64,000 bases of DNA. Source: Prorocentrum cordatum. Taxonomy: Eukaryota > Sar > Dinophyceae > Prorocentrales > Prorocentraceae. The DNA lies in assembly GCA_963575745.1 (NCBI GenBank), contig CAUYUJ010018321.1:102501-166500 (forward strand). The letters are read 5' to 3'. Below the pieces are notes generated by a model that was not told where the DNA came from, ran no database searches, and saw nothing but the letters and a program-made list of their open reading frames with translations. The translations under genes were made by a program, and so were the position numbers. Shown here piece by piece: positions 41,491 to 52,487 of the stretch. Position 1 is the first letter of the stretch. Each line of letters opens with the position of its first letter.

Positions 41491-42281
41491 TCAACAAGTC
41501 CGCGGCGAAGTTTGACGAGTCCACACGAGAAGGCTTATTCATGGTTATCACCTCCTATTTGGTGGGCGATGGTCCGGTGACTACCTCGTCATCGGCGCGG
41601 CCGCGTGCGCTAAGAGCCCCGACGGAGAACGATGCCATGTACATTGTGTCAAGAACATTGCGATTCCCGACGTAAGACATGTTTTTCCTGTCCGAGAAGG
41701 TCTTCTTCGACGTCACAACCCAGAAGAACACGAGTTAACTTCGTTCCAAACATCCCGACACCTGGGAGTACCAGCGCAGGACGACCCAGTTCTACTCTAC
41801 CCAGCGGTGTGGGATGATCCCAGTATTCCGAAACCTCCCGAACCAGAACCATCTGAGGTTTCTGGCCCCGGAGCACAGCCTCCCGAGGCACATCGGCCTG
41901 CGGCTCTGGCTCCCGAGCCCGACTACTGGGAACGAGCGGTAAGGATATGCTACGCCACATCCGTACACCACGGACACAACTGTTTCGCCCAACAGATGAT
42001 GTGATTGGGATTCCAGTCCCTGTAGATGAGATCGACGTTATCCGTAGTTTATCCGTAGCTTCGAGACTACGTCAACTTTTGGGGGTGAGAAACATTTCCG
42101 TGACGTCTGGGGCGGCAGCGACAACGACCGCCGCCACCTCAGTGAACCTTGGACCGGTAGTGTGCGCTTCTATAAGTGGCCTGAGATAACTACCGACGGC
42201 GAGATCAACATCCACGGCCGCCAAACCCGCGTCCAGGCTACCTCCCGACCAGACAACGTATTTCCATAATTCTGGAATAGC

Positions 42282-43969
42282 ATGTCTAAGAAAGCACGAT
42301 TGGGTTTGAGGGAGTTCGCCACAGACGTGCCGCGTGCGAGGGAGACGCGCCACGACTCCGCCCTTCGCGTCTGGACACGAACCGACGAGAACGCCTGCCG
42401 TTTTGAGGCCACCGACGGCGACGGGCCACCATGGACCACTGTGGAACGACGTATTACTTACGACCTACACCACATAGCCGTTATTCGACGAGAGTGAGAC
42501 GGACATTGTGGACGGAAGTATTCCGCGCGCCTTGCTTCCCGACGGACCACGTGACATCATCGCCGTTCTATATTACCGTCCGTAGCCGAATTCAAATCTT
42601 GCGTGCGTTGTACGCTCGCATGTGCTGCCGGACAGGTGCTGCGTGGTACCCGTGATGCCGCGTGCGTCCGACCGCCATCAGGAGCATCGAAGCATGCTCG
42701 GCTCCACGCTGGAAACGACCATGCACCGTCTCCCGCAATTTCGTCACTCGCAATCTTACCGAGAGAGAAGTTGCGGCTGAACCGGGAGCACAGTATGCAC
42801 TTCTTAAAGAATACGAGCGACTGGACAAATACAAGCGTGGATGCTCGACGCGGTTACGTAACGTGACGATGTTGTACGCATCGCCCATGAGGAGCCCAAA
42901 AAGGTTCACGCCGCCAACATCCTGGAGCTTTTTTTGTTCAACGTGCTGATTTACCTCCAGAACTACAGGAGTCAAAGGGACGCGTGGTGGTACAGGGCGA
43001 CAACATGAAATGCGAGAGCGGCTTGGCCGCTGTGTTCTCCGACGCCGCATCCAGCGCCTCGCGCCTCGAGGCCTCCAAGCTATGCGATGCCACGGCTTTG
43101 TTACCTGGCAACGGCGGTGAACAGAGGGATGCCCCAGGGGCATGCACTCAGGCTTGCTTTATGGAGACGGTCGCATAGACCCAGCGGATACATGGATTTC
43201 GTTGACACAGGTGGTGACAACCCACTTCTTGGGCGAAATGCAAAACATCGGTATGCCGATTACGACTTGCTCTCTACGGTCACCCACTGGCCGGCGTCTT
43301 CTGGGAACGTCATTTTCGGGCGTGTCTTGAGTCGGTGGGATTCTGCCCCTTCCTGGCTGGGAATGTTCCTGGAAATGCAACAAGCTGAATCTCATCCTGT
43401 CTGTATACGTTGACGATTTTACAATGGCAGGACCCACAGCCAACCTCAAACTGGGATGGGATCTCATACGACGTAGTGGTATCGAACTCGACCCACCCAC
43501 GCAGTGCGACCATAACCTGGGATGTGGTCAGGATACATGACATGTGCCACACGACGTCTTCGACAAACGTATGATTACGATCAGACCCATGCTTCCGGGG
43601 TATGACCACAAACAGTACACTTCGGCGTCCAACGTACGTGGGGTTAGACACTACATGCTTGGCTTTACTGACCAGTGCATCGAGAGATATTTTGGGATGC
43701 GTTTCCAAGTGACCAGCCCGGATCACGACGAAAACGGTCATCATCGCCCAAGCTTCGAGCAACCAAGTTTCGATCTCATGCGCTGGTTGGCAAACGCGCA
43801 TCTAGATTTTGTGCGTCGGTTGCTTAAAAAAAACGCAAGCGACGCCGCTGGCATTGCCTACAACTGTCTCCCACATGCCGACGCCCCTGGTATTGAAAAT
43901 ATTTCGTTCACTGACAGGGAGTGCGAGGACGCGGGCGTCCTAGGGCCAGACGCCGCAGTGTTCTGGTGA
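42282..43969 (+). pseudogene. Copia reverse transcriptase (broken)
   Basis: The N-terminal part is scattered over frames (KKARLGLREFATDVPRARET; YALLKEYERLDKYKRG). The catalytic YVDD box lies in LILSVYVDDFTMAGPTANLK at 43,406-43,417. The thumb/connection follows: HDVFDKRMITIRPMLPGYDH and FDLMRWLANAHLDFVRRLLK, to a stop at 43,967. At least four frame changes make it non-functional. RT copies the element's RNA. Confidence 0.6.
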
Positions 43970-44139
43970 AGATATTGTACCTTGCCAGGTGTTGCAGCTT
44001 GGACATTATGCACCCTGTGTGTATGCTCGCACGGGAGATCACGAAGTGGAGCTGTGCTTGTGACAAACGACTACACCGCCTGGTATGTTACTGAAAGTCA
44101 ACGCGCTCACACTGCCTACACGGATGGAGTGGTGATAAT

Positions 44140-44779
44140 CTGGATCGAATCTCGATCATGCTCTTCACTGATGCCTCGTTTCCGGATTGCGTCAACACGT
44201 CGAAGTCAACCACAGGCGTCTGTGTTGTGCTGGTATCATGTTTCACATTGAAGTCTGTATGCAAAAAGCAAACTGGTATCGCGCTCCTCCACGGAGTCGG
44301 AGATCGTGGCACTCGACGCAGCTCTACGTGCACAGGGTTGGCCTCTCCTGTCATCCTGGGAGGCTGTGGTGCGCAACGCAGTCAGCGGTGCATCGCCGGC
44401 CGGCAAGGAGAAGCGTCGCAAGACATCGCCGCGACGGGCGCCGCCTGCGCGGGCTTCTTCTCCCCCCGCCAGGACATCGATGAGAGTTACACCACCGTCG
44501 CCAACATCATCCCACAACACCATGTACGATGACATCGTACTTCATGTTCCTCGTCTCCCGACCACTTCGACACCACCTCTGGCGGTCCATTTCATTGTGG
44601 CAGAGGAAAACAAGGCCGTGATTACGATCGTCCACAGAGGGTGGACACCAGCTCTCCGTCATCTACACGGGCGCATGTTATAGCATGAACATATACAATT
44701 AACATATCTGGGAACAAAAGAACAGGTTGCCGATGTGATGACCAAGCATTTTGAACCTAAAAAGGCCCACCTCTGGCAA
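44140..44779 (+). pseudogene. Copia RNase H and C-terminal end of Pol
   Basis: IMLFTDASFPDCVNTSKSTT then GVCVVL is the classic copia RNase H start. The next motif, RSSTESEIVALDAALRAQGW, is one frame away, then EENKAVITIVHRG, and finally TYLGTKEQVADVMTKHFE to a TAG at 44,777-44,779. The 'ADVMTKHF' ending corresponds to the 'ADxLTK' end of Ty1/copia Pol. RNase H removes RNA from RNA/DNA hybrids during reverse transcription. Confidence 0.65.
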
Positions 44780-45300
44780 TAGTGATTAGCGATGTCACTG
44801 ATCCCCCCCCGCCGCTGCGAAAACCGCGACGACAGTGGGTCGCCAAAGACGCCAGCCACTCGGCCGCTCTTGGGGCCAACTGTGTCTCTGTCTCGACAGT
44901 CCTTCGCAAGCGTGTGTATGTTGCCTGTTGCGTGCCTCGCATGCCTTGCGTCCGCAGCCATTTTCAGGATCACCGGCAATCGCGCGCGCCTCTCTCCTTT
45001 GGTGACACAGATCCAACAACAGTCCAGCCTCGGGCCAGCATGGCTACCGCTTCGAACAATCTGCGCGGCATGCAGCTGGGAGGTTTGTCCCCCGCTTGCG
45101 CTGATGGTAGCGTCCGCAGCGGGTCCGCGTGCGAGCCCCAGCTCGCTCGTCGCCGCTCTTTGGAAGGGCCCCCAATGCGTTCTCTCCTGTGCGTGGAGAA
45201 GCGCCTGGGCGGGAGCGGACAGTGTTGGTTACGCTCAAGCAAGCAGGGTCTAGTCACCACGTCCGCTCAGGCGATGCATGATACCTCTGCGTTGCTTGAT
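44780..45300. other. Region after copia Pol, nothing recognised
   Basis: No polypurine tract or long terminal repeat matching 36,450 is visible. Frames at 44,782-45,369 are open but low-information (Ser/Pro/Ala-rich). This may be the 3' untranslated part of the element or the start of the next ORF block. Confidence 0.4.
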
Positions 45301-46764
45301 TGTCAGCAGCCTCCGCATCTCAATCTTTCCACTGCGGCGTCCTGGATGGCATTCTTGCTGTCTGGGTGACAGTCCTGGGGATGTGCCTAAAGGACTTGGC
45401 TATTGAGAACGCTGTGTGTCAGTGTCCAGACTTCTTTTGGACTCACACGCTTCTGACTGGCACTGACGGCACCAGATGTCCCCCTCGGGACTTTTGTACG
45501 CGCGTTGCCAGCAGCATGTGTGAAGTCTTGCGGATGCCCCGGGACAAGGTTGGCAGCGCGTTGATCGGCCAAGTGGTAGGCGCGCCCATCGATGATGTTG
45601 TGCGTCGGTGTGCAGATAATATTATGCCGCCGCTCGTTGGCGACCACGGTCTGACGGCGCGCAATTTCTTGCAGCGACATCGTGAGAGCCATCAAGCTGC
45701 CATCGGCACCGTTGACAGCCCCACACACCGGATAGTCACATCGGCAAGATTGCCGAGTCACTGCAGCGTGCATGCTGCCGTGTCTTTCATGCGCTGACCG
45801 CCTTCCACAACTGCGAGATCGAAACTTCCTCGTCGGTGACTGCCGGTGGCGGCTTTGGCGTGGATGCTTCTCTGCCTGTGTCGGAGGCAGCGCCCGCAGA
45901 CGACGACGTTTCGCACTGCCTACTCGCTTCTTGATTAATTGTGACCGCACCTGGGCCCCATGGGAGCCCAATCGGGGTCAACCCAGTGACATCCCTGCGG
46001 ATCGCAATGCAGGTGGTTTCAATCGCGACAACCTCTTCACCGCTGAAGAGCATGCCACCCAGCCACGATGGTCAGCGTGTGCTGACGGTCGTCACCTGAA
46101 GCGCATGTTCAGTGATGAGGGATGGGCTCCCCTGTTCCAGGAAGACTTCGGACTCACTGTCATCCATGCCCTCGGACCTGATGGCGTTGCGTTCGAATGG
46201 GTAAAAATGTGCAGTGGTTCCAGTTGTCTCATGACGTCCACAGGAAAGAGGGAAACCACCAAGACATCGTGCACCGGCAACGATGACATGAGCGCCGCCG
46301 GACTCCGGCTGCAGATTGCCGGCGTCTCCAATCCTGCGTTCGCGTCCGTCGCTTGCCCTTGGATGCGTGATCTGCAGTGTCAAGCCGGAGCTGCTTTAGA
46401 GGATTTCAGCATCAGGATGCGTTATGATATCCTTCTTTGGGCTATGTCGCAGCATGACTACAAGTGGTATTGGCTCTCCAATGACACCCCCATCGGCTGT
46501 GTCCTACCGTTCTTGCCCGAGGCTGGAGGTGGCGCCCGCAGCCCTGACGCGGCTGCCGCCAGACAGCGGTGCCACGAGGAGCTTCGGCTGCAACTTGACT
46601 CCGTCCTGAATTCATTCGCGCCGTGCAATGCCGAGCAGCAGGACATCATTCGACACATCCAACAGGCTCGGGTATACTATATGGCCAACATGTACTACCA
46701 CTATCGCGATCTCAACGAGGTCACTTGGGCATGCTGGGCAGACTCTTTCCCGGCCAATGTCTAA
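45300..46764 (+). pseudogene. Unknown ORF block 1 (two frames)
   Basis: 45,300-45,797 reads ILAVWVTVLGMCLKDLAIEN, TRVASSMCEVLRMPRDKVGS and IDDVVRRCADNIMPPLVGDH. The next frame, to 46,764, reads NRDNLFTAEEHATQPRWSAC, RMFSDEGWAPLFQEDFGLTV, LLWAMSQHDYKWYWLSND and QARVYYMANMYYHYRDLNEV. Amino-acid use is varied and non-repetitive, which supports real coding ancestry. No family recognised. It follows copia Pol on the same strand and could be an extra ORF of that element or an independent one. Confidence 0.4.
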
Positions 46765-46974
46765 CAGAGGCATTACCAACGTGGTTTGGGTGTTTTTTCG
46801 TGGTGGAGTGGCAATGACATTGCTACCGATGGCAACAACATTAACCTCCAGCCCCATCGAGCCCGTGCGCCTTTGAACCCTGAACGATACTACTGGTGGT
46901 TGCCATCCCCTGGTGGAGTAGTCTCATAATTATCCGAGCATGTCAAAATTAGGTCTTCTCGTTGTATCGAGGTC

Positions 46975-48801
46975 ATGAACTGTGTCCGCTGCCCCACAGT
47001 CATGGGCCCTGGGGAGGCCCGTCAGTGGGGTCTCCCGGACAAGTTCGACGACCTCATGGACGACATCGTCTTCATGTTCACTGGCCGCGGCATCGCGGTC
47101 CTCCCAGCAGAACAATGGGTCGACACCCAGGACCGCCCGTGCAATGGCCTGTCACCCACTCAAGACGGACCACAACCTTGTGGAATTGACGCATCAGTTC
47201 ATGAATGCCGCCGCTCTTCGTAATCTGAGTGCGGTTCCCATGTCGCTGCCGAGGCAGCCTTTCCCTTTTCGCCACCCTTTGACGCAACCAGCCAACGACT
47301 CCCAGGGGCGCGCCCAGGCCGTGGAGATGCGAGGGGCACTCCGCATGCGCCTGGAGCAATCCACGCAATGCCAGCGTCAGCACGGTCTTGCTGGACACGT
47401 AGATGAACCGAACCTGCCAGGCCGTGAAATCATCGGCTCCCGCCGTTCCCGCACCCCCGCCGGTGGTAGCTCCCGCGCCCGGGGCATCCTCGGATGCTCC
47501 GACACCTTGGGCCGGGGCTCCTTTCCTGGCCCCCCAACGTCCGGGTGCGCCAACATCCGAGGCCACGCCGGCAGCATGCACCAAGGCAGTCTCTACTGCC
47601 TATGGCGAGGACTGGGATGGCAAAGCCGTTTCTTCGGAACCAGAGTGGGGGTGCTGTTCTTCGTGCGCTGCCACATTCCCGCGCTCCAACGGCCTGATCG
47701 ACGATTTCCCTACGGCGTGGGCATCGTGGTCGTCCTCTCAATTGGACTTCCTCAAGGCCGCGGCCAAGAGGACCTATCAGGTGCGTCACGCTGCCACATG
47801 GCTGGTTTTCAAGGAGTTGGTTGACAAGATCAGGTTGCAAGCCGCCGTGCGTGCGAGTGCAGGGGCTGGATTCCTTGACTAGGCACGTGGCGTCCACGCA
47901 ACATGCATCGACTTGCTCAACGATTGGTTTCGCGAGCAAGCCGGTGCCCGATTGGACGCCCCACCGGCTCCTCCTCCGGAGTCGCTGGATGCGCCTGCTG
48001 CCGCATCGGTGGTCGTGCCGCTCCCCCCCCCGCCTACGCGTCCCCCACCGCCTGCGGATGCTCCTGCGGTGTGCGCGACATCCAAGCGGCCATCACCCGC
48101 GCCACCTACGCAACCTGCATCGGTGGCAACGCCCGCGCCCACGCCGCACGTCGCACGTCTTCCCCGAGCACAACAAGTCATGGGCTACCCTCCGCTGGCT
48201 AGGCTTCCTGAGCCACGGAGGCAGTGCGAAGTCTGTGCGGTTGTGCCAGGGGGCCTCGCCCAGGCCTCGTGGGTCCGTGGCCGTTGCAGTCGCGAAGAGA
48301 GCTTCTTCTGCCACACCGGATGTTCCCGCGCATCGTGTGCAGACCGATGCACCGGCCGACATTGCGGATGACGTGCAAGACGTCCTCCGCCTCGACGCGT
48401 ACATGGCTGCACCCGCCGCTGATCCTAATGTCCACGCGCCGGTGGAGACACACCTGCATCTTCACAGGATGCAAACCCACCGACTCCAGCAGAACAGGAC
48501 ATCCAGGAAGCGCAGTCGAACATCGATTGGTGGAAGATCGTGCAGGTTTGCAGGAGGCAGTACTTCGAACCGCTCGCCAAAGACCTCCCTCGGGTACCTG
48601 GCACCGCACGTCACGTTGCAGCGACATTCGTTTTGGCGATTTCTCTTACACGCGTCGGCACGGCGCGTCTCGATGCCGAGCTGTAGCCGCACCATAATCT
48701 GCCACCAAACAGAATACCCTCATCCTGGCAAAGAGAAGTATTTGGTCCAATCATCGACATCGAGCACAAAGGACCCTATGTCAGTGTGATGATGATCCCG
48801 T
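46975..48801 (+). pseudogene. Unknown ORF block 2 with internal TAG stops
   Basis: Begins MNCVRCPTVMGPGEARQWGL and DDIVFMFTGRGIAVLPAEQW. From 47,403 the frame reads a Pro/Ala-rich part, then SSQLDFLKAAAKRTYQVRHA, ATWLVFKELVDKIRLQA and AGFLD. A TAG (47,880) follows and the same frame resumes ARGVHATCIDLLNDWFREQ with a Pro-rich segment to 48,371. Later in the same frame: SNIDWWKIVQVCRRQYFEPL, GTARLDAEL, TAG (48,684), then PSSWQREVFGPIIDIEHKGP to TGA 48,799. Cys-rich text (CEVCAVV, FFCHTGCSRASC) hints at a zinc domain. No family recognised. Confidence 0.4.
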
Positions 48802-48849
48802 GACGTGGCCACGGTCCATTTTGGGCGAACATTTGGTATTGTGATCACG

Positions 48850-49560
48850 GTAGCGAACAACACGGATTCCGCTTCGCGGTTTCTTTTCGTGCTGATCTTC
48901 CGTCGACCTTGATCGATGGTATCCATGCTTGGGATATCGAAGAACATTTCGGGTTATCCGATGATGACATCGTTGTTGAGGTGTCGGCGGGGAAACCCGC
49001 AACTCACGACGATCCCGACGCAGCCGAGCACGATGACAGTTGAGCCGTCAGATACGGGGAGAAGAAAGCTCGGACCCCGATTCAGAGCGTCGATGACTTG
49101 CAGGCTGCCTTTGGAGCTCTCTGGCTCAGCGACCATCAGCGTTGGACCACTGTCGATGACGCCGCTCTGCGAGGTGGAACAAGTTTGTACTGTGAAGTAC
49201 AGCCACCTCGACATCATGTTCCGCTTCAGCGTTGGATCAGCATCGTACCACATGACGTTTAACCCATGCAGTGCGTGGGCCCAGCAGCTCCCTGACGTAT
49301 GGGGACACAACTGGTTCATCCTGGCGGTGATGAGGAACATGGACTGGACAAACCACGATGAGGTCATGCTTCTCCATTGGATCCCACGCCTCTTCGCTAT
49401 CCTCCACGCCTCATCGTCTTCTGGAAATTCGGCGTCGGATATTAAGTACCATCCCGCCCTCGTCCCTGCTCAACCAGTGGGAGAAATATGTGGTGACCAA
49501 TCCGAAGTGCAGCGAATATTGGACGACCCCATGAAAGGGCAATATAATTATCAAGGCTGA
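48850..49560 (+). pseudogene. Unknown ORF block 3
   Basis: Best reading switches frames: FRFAVSFRADLPSTLIDGIH, AWDIEEHFGLSDDDIVVEVS, TGA, then KARTPIQSVDDLQAAFGALW and LSDHQRWTTVDDAALRGGTS. Another frame gives MRNMDWTNHDEVMLLHWIPR to a stop at 49,558. Several nonsense and frame changes are present. Unknown family; probably the continuation of block 2. Confidence 0.35.
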
Positions 49561-49615
49561 CGCAAACCCGACCCCTACCGACGCACCTCGTCCTGATGCC
49601 GACCCTGGTAGCACA

Positions 49616-50917
49616 GTGTGCGCTGTTGCCCCGACCCAGGAACAACTGCTCGCGGCACTGCGGGCTGACTCTGACGACAATCTGCAAGGCGCCGAGAAGG
49701 ATGCGAGGGACGCGGAGCTCCGTGCCACAGGTGAGCAGTCCCTGACAGAGCATCCGGGCACAGCCTCAGTACACCACGCCTGTGAACAGATATCGGTAGG
49801 TGACCTCTCCGATCCGATGACCGATAAAGGATTGGAATCTATGGCCGCCGATCTGGCCACCGATCGCAATCATTTGTTCCCGAATCGTGCTCTGCATGAT
49901 CTCGGTCTGTCTGTGATTGCTGGTGGTGACGCTCGCAAACTCGTCCAGCAGCTCATTGAATATGGTGCTGTTGACTTGCAGACCGCGAAGCGTCATTGTC
50001 AGAGCTGCTACCGTGATCTCCCTGACAGCTTCCTTGGTGACGTCTGCGGCATGTGCAGTGAGTCGCAAAAGTAGGAGGAGTCCAGTGCTGCGCAGATCCA
50101 TTTTCTTGCCAACGGTCGCACTTGGATTCGAAACAATTTAAGTGAGCAGATCGTGCAGCATATTATGCACGCATGCGTTGCTATCCGCTTCCAGGGCACC
50201 CGCTCCGATGAGGCCCAGAGGAAGGACTTTCCTCGCAGGCCGGTGGCTGAGGCGGAGAAGCGTTGCACCAGGTGGGGTGAGGCTATCAGGCCTCCTTCAG
50301 GCGCCCGCGGGATGGGCGGAGCTAATGCGGATGACCTGCGCGACGACGCTATCTTGTACCACCCATATGTTGGTGTAGTGGAGCGCTTCCAGTCCGACCC
50401 TTTGTCCTTCGCTCAGATGACTGATGGCAGGAAGGCCGAAGACAAACGGCCATTCACGATCGACGATATGCGCGATGCCGTGCAATATCATCGTGACAGC
50501 GTGAGTTCTGGATGCGCTGGTCGCCGGGTGCAGGCCATTGGGGTTCGGCGTTTTGAACGTGGGGTCATCACCTTTTCCGCTGGGAGAGGTCAGGGGTCGA
50601 TGAACCGCGTCGCGCTGGCTGAGCTCCATAGGCAGGTCCCCGAAGGCGCAGCGAAAGGTAAGAAGAGCGAGGATGTTGCCCCCGTCATTGACCCTGTCCG
50701 CCTCGCTCCTGCCCCTCCATTCCCGCGCCGCAGTGCTCCCCCCGCCGGCGGCTGTGCCCCCGGCGCTGGCTGGACTGGAGGCACCGGCTCCGCTTCGAGC
50801 GCGCGGAGACCTACGACGCCTCCGAGGCGGGTGCCACGTGAGATGGGGCCCAGAGGCCGCAGCCGTAGTGCCGCGCGCCAGCGCCGCAACGTGGTGGCGG
50901 TGGCGCCGCAACATTGA
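49616..50917 (+). pseudogene. Unknown ORF block 4 with a single TAG and a C2C2 cluster
   Basis: One frame for 434 codons, interrupted only by TAG at 50,072-50,074. The first part has APTQEQLLAALRADSDDNLQ, ALHDLGLSVIAGGDARKLVQ and a HCQSCYRDLPDSFLGDVCGM Cys cluster (CxxC..CxxC). The second part resumes at once: EESSAAQIHFLANGRTWIRN, then VQHIMHACVAIRFQGTRSDE, IDDMRDAVQYHRDSVSSG and a Pro/Arg/Ser-rich end. Continuity across the stop strongly suggests one original gene. No known domain beyond the zinc-knuckle-like cluster. Confidence 0.45.
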
Positions 50918-50949
50918 GCACTACGCACACGAAGCATACCGCTATTGGT

Positions 50950-52082
50950 CATAGTATCTCGACGATGGACCTATCTCGGCGAGAACGACTGCGAGCGCAT
51001 TTGGTTGGACACCAACAGCGGGCGTGCAATTGGCCGGCTTGATAAACGCGGCAATCGTGTCTGGGGCAAACGATATTTTGATTTTTAGAGGCCAGTGCTG
51101 AAGTATATTTCCTTACGGTACTTCCTCACTGTCTCTGTGGAGCATTATCATCTGATTATATGATTGTGCTGCTGTTTTTTCTGGCCTGTATGATATGATG
51201 TTGTTTGTTCCAATTCCTTCGATCCATCATGTGCTCCATCTTGCGTGCATCTCTCTTATGCCTCGACAGATTCGACATCATTTAGTACAATCTGGTATGC
51301 AGGGAATACGCGCACCCCGGCAGGTCTCCCGCCAACAAAATATTTCTTTTTGTGTTTGTGCATTTTCTTTTCATGAGAAGTCGGAAGTGACAGAGTACGT
51401 CACATGGAAAGCATTTTCTCCTGACGTTTGCGGTTGCAATATTCGCCATCGTTTACGTTGTCGCATCGACCGTGCGTTTTACCTGTTGCAGCGCTGCACT
51501 TTATTCATTGGACGTATCGTTTTAACACTTTTGGAGCCTTGGAATGCCTCGCACTCTGCATGTTGTTCTCACACACATCAGTTGTTTTCACAATTATCAT
51601 AGTTCAACGAGATTTTGTTCCTGGAGAGCCCTAGCAACATTATTGGCCCTCGAGATCCCCGTGGGTGAGAGACGTCCTTCTACTTTGACCGAGTTGTCGT
51701 CACATCTTGAATCCATCGTCTCCTGTGCGAGAATTTGCGCAGTTTTACTGTGCGCCGGTTGAGACATTCGCATCGAAGGATGCGGTCGTGCTCTTCATTT
51801 GTTCTTCTCTCCTTTGCTCTCCCAGCCTCGTCACCTGTGGTGACGTGGAGTCATCCAGGAGTGCCGAGGCGTTTTTCTGTGGGCGAACCGCCCACTAAAG
51901 GCGGGTAGACTCCCCTCAGTACCCCGAGTGGTGGGGTTGGCTTTTTCCTCACCTTCCTAGCCGATGCGACCTTGTTTGGAGGTGTGGTCGATATGGCGGT
52001 GCTTTGAGGGGACCTCACGCCTCTGATCCCGAGCCTTGCTGTTGTCTCCCGAGGACCCGAGGCCATCGTGGAGGTGCCACTA
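50950..52082 (+). other. Lower-GC non-coding stretch after the unknown ORFs
   Basis: From 50,950 to about 51,760 the base composition becomes clearly T-rich (for example TTATATGATTGTGCTGC). No sustained ORF; it looks like an untranslated tail or intergenic DNA. A hairpin GTGGGCG-AAC-CGCCCAC lies at 51,879-51,895. Confidence 0.5.
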
Positions 52083-52246
52083 TCGTCATCCACCGCCACT
52101 GAATCGGCTCAGGTATTGGCATGAACGTCATGCCGCGCTGCTCTCTGCGCGGCGCCCAGGAAAAAAGGAGTAGCTTACCTCTTCCTCCTTTGCCTCGACC
52201 TACGGACCCTAGTATAGGATCGACCCCTCGGTCGTATATACACGCA
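52083..52246 (+). mobile_element. Third copy of the copia leader segment (solo or 3' terminal remnant)
   Basis: Shares GGTATTGGCATGAAC(A/G)TCATG, CCGCGCTGCTCTC(C/T)GCGCG, ACCTACGGACCCT and CCCCTCGGTCGTA with 36,480-36,636, ending at a CGCAG. The first ~30 bp of the copy-1 leader is missing and nothing downstream matches gag. It could be a solo LTR piece or the far end of the 36.45-kb insertion. Confidence 0.5.
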
Positions 52247-52487
52247 GCCCCCCCTCCCGCCTCCTCCGCGGCCTCTCCGTCTGTCTTGGTTGCCTCCCTT
52301 GCGCGCTGGGCAATTCGCTGTTCGGTAGCCCTGTTTAGCCCGATCGCTGGTGCAGTAATTCTGCTTCGCCCCCGATGAAACAATTATTCCTTGGCCGCGT
52401 GTGCTCATTGTGTGCTTGTCTGTGTTTGTGTATGTGATTGACGGTGTGTGTGTGTGTGTGTGTTTGTGTGCGTGAAGGTTCGCGCAG

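Noticed and set aside
42582-42596. TCCGTAGCC at 42,582 as another leader relic
   Set aside because: Only the first nine bases match; the following GAATTCAAAT does not, and it lies inside the decayed RT region.
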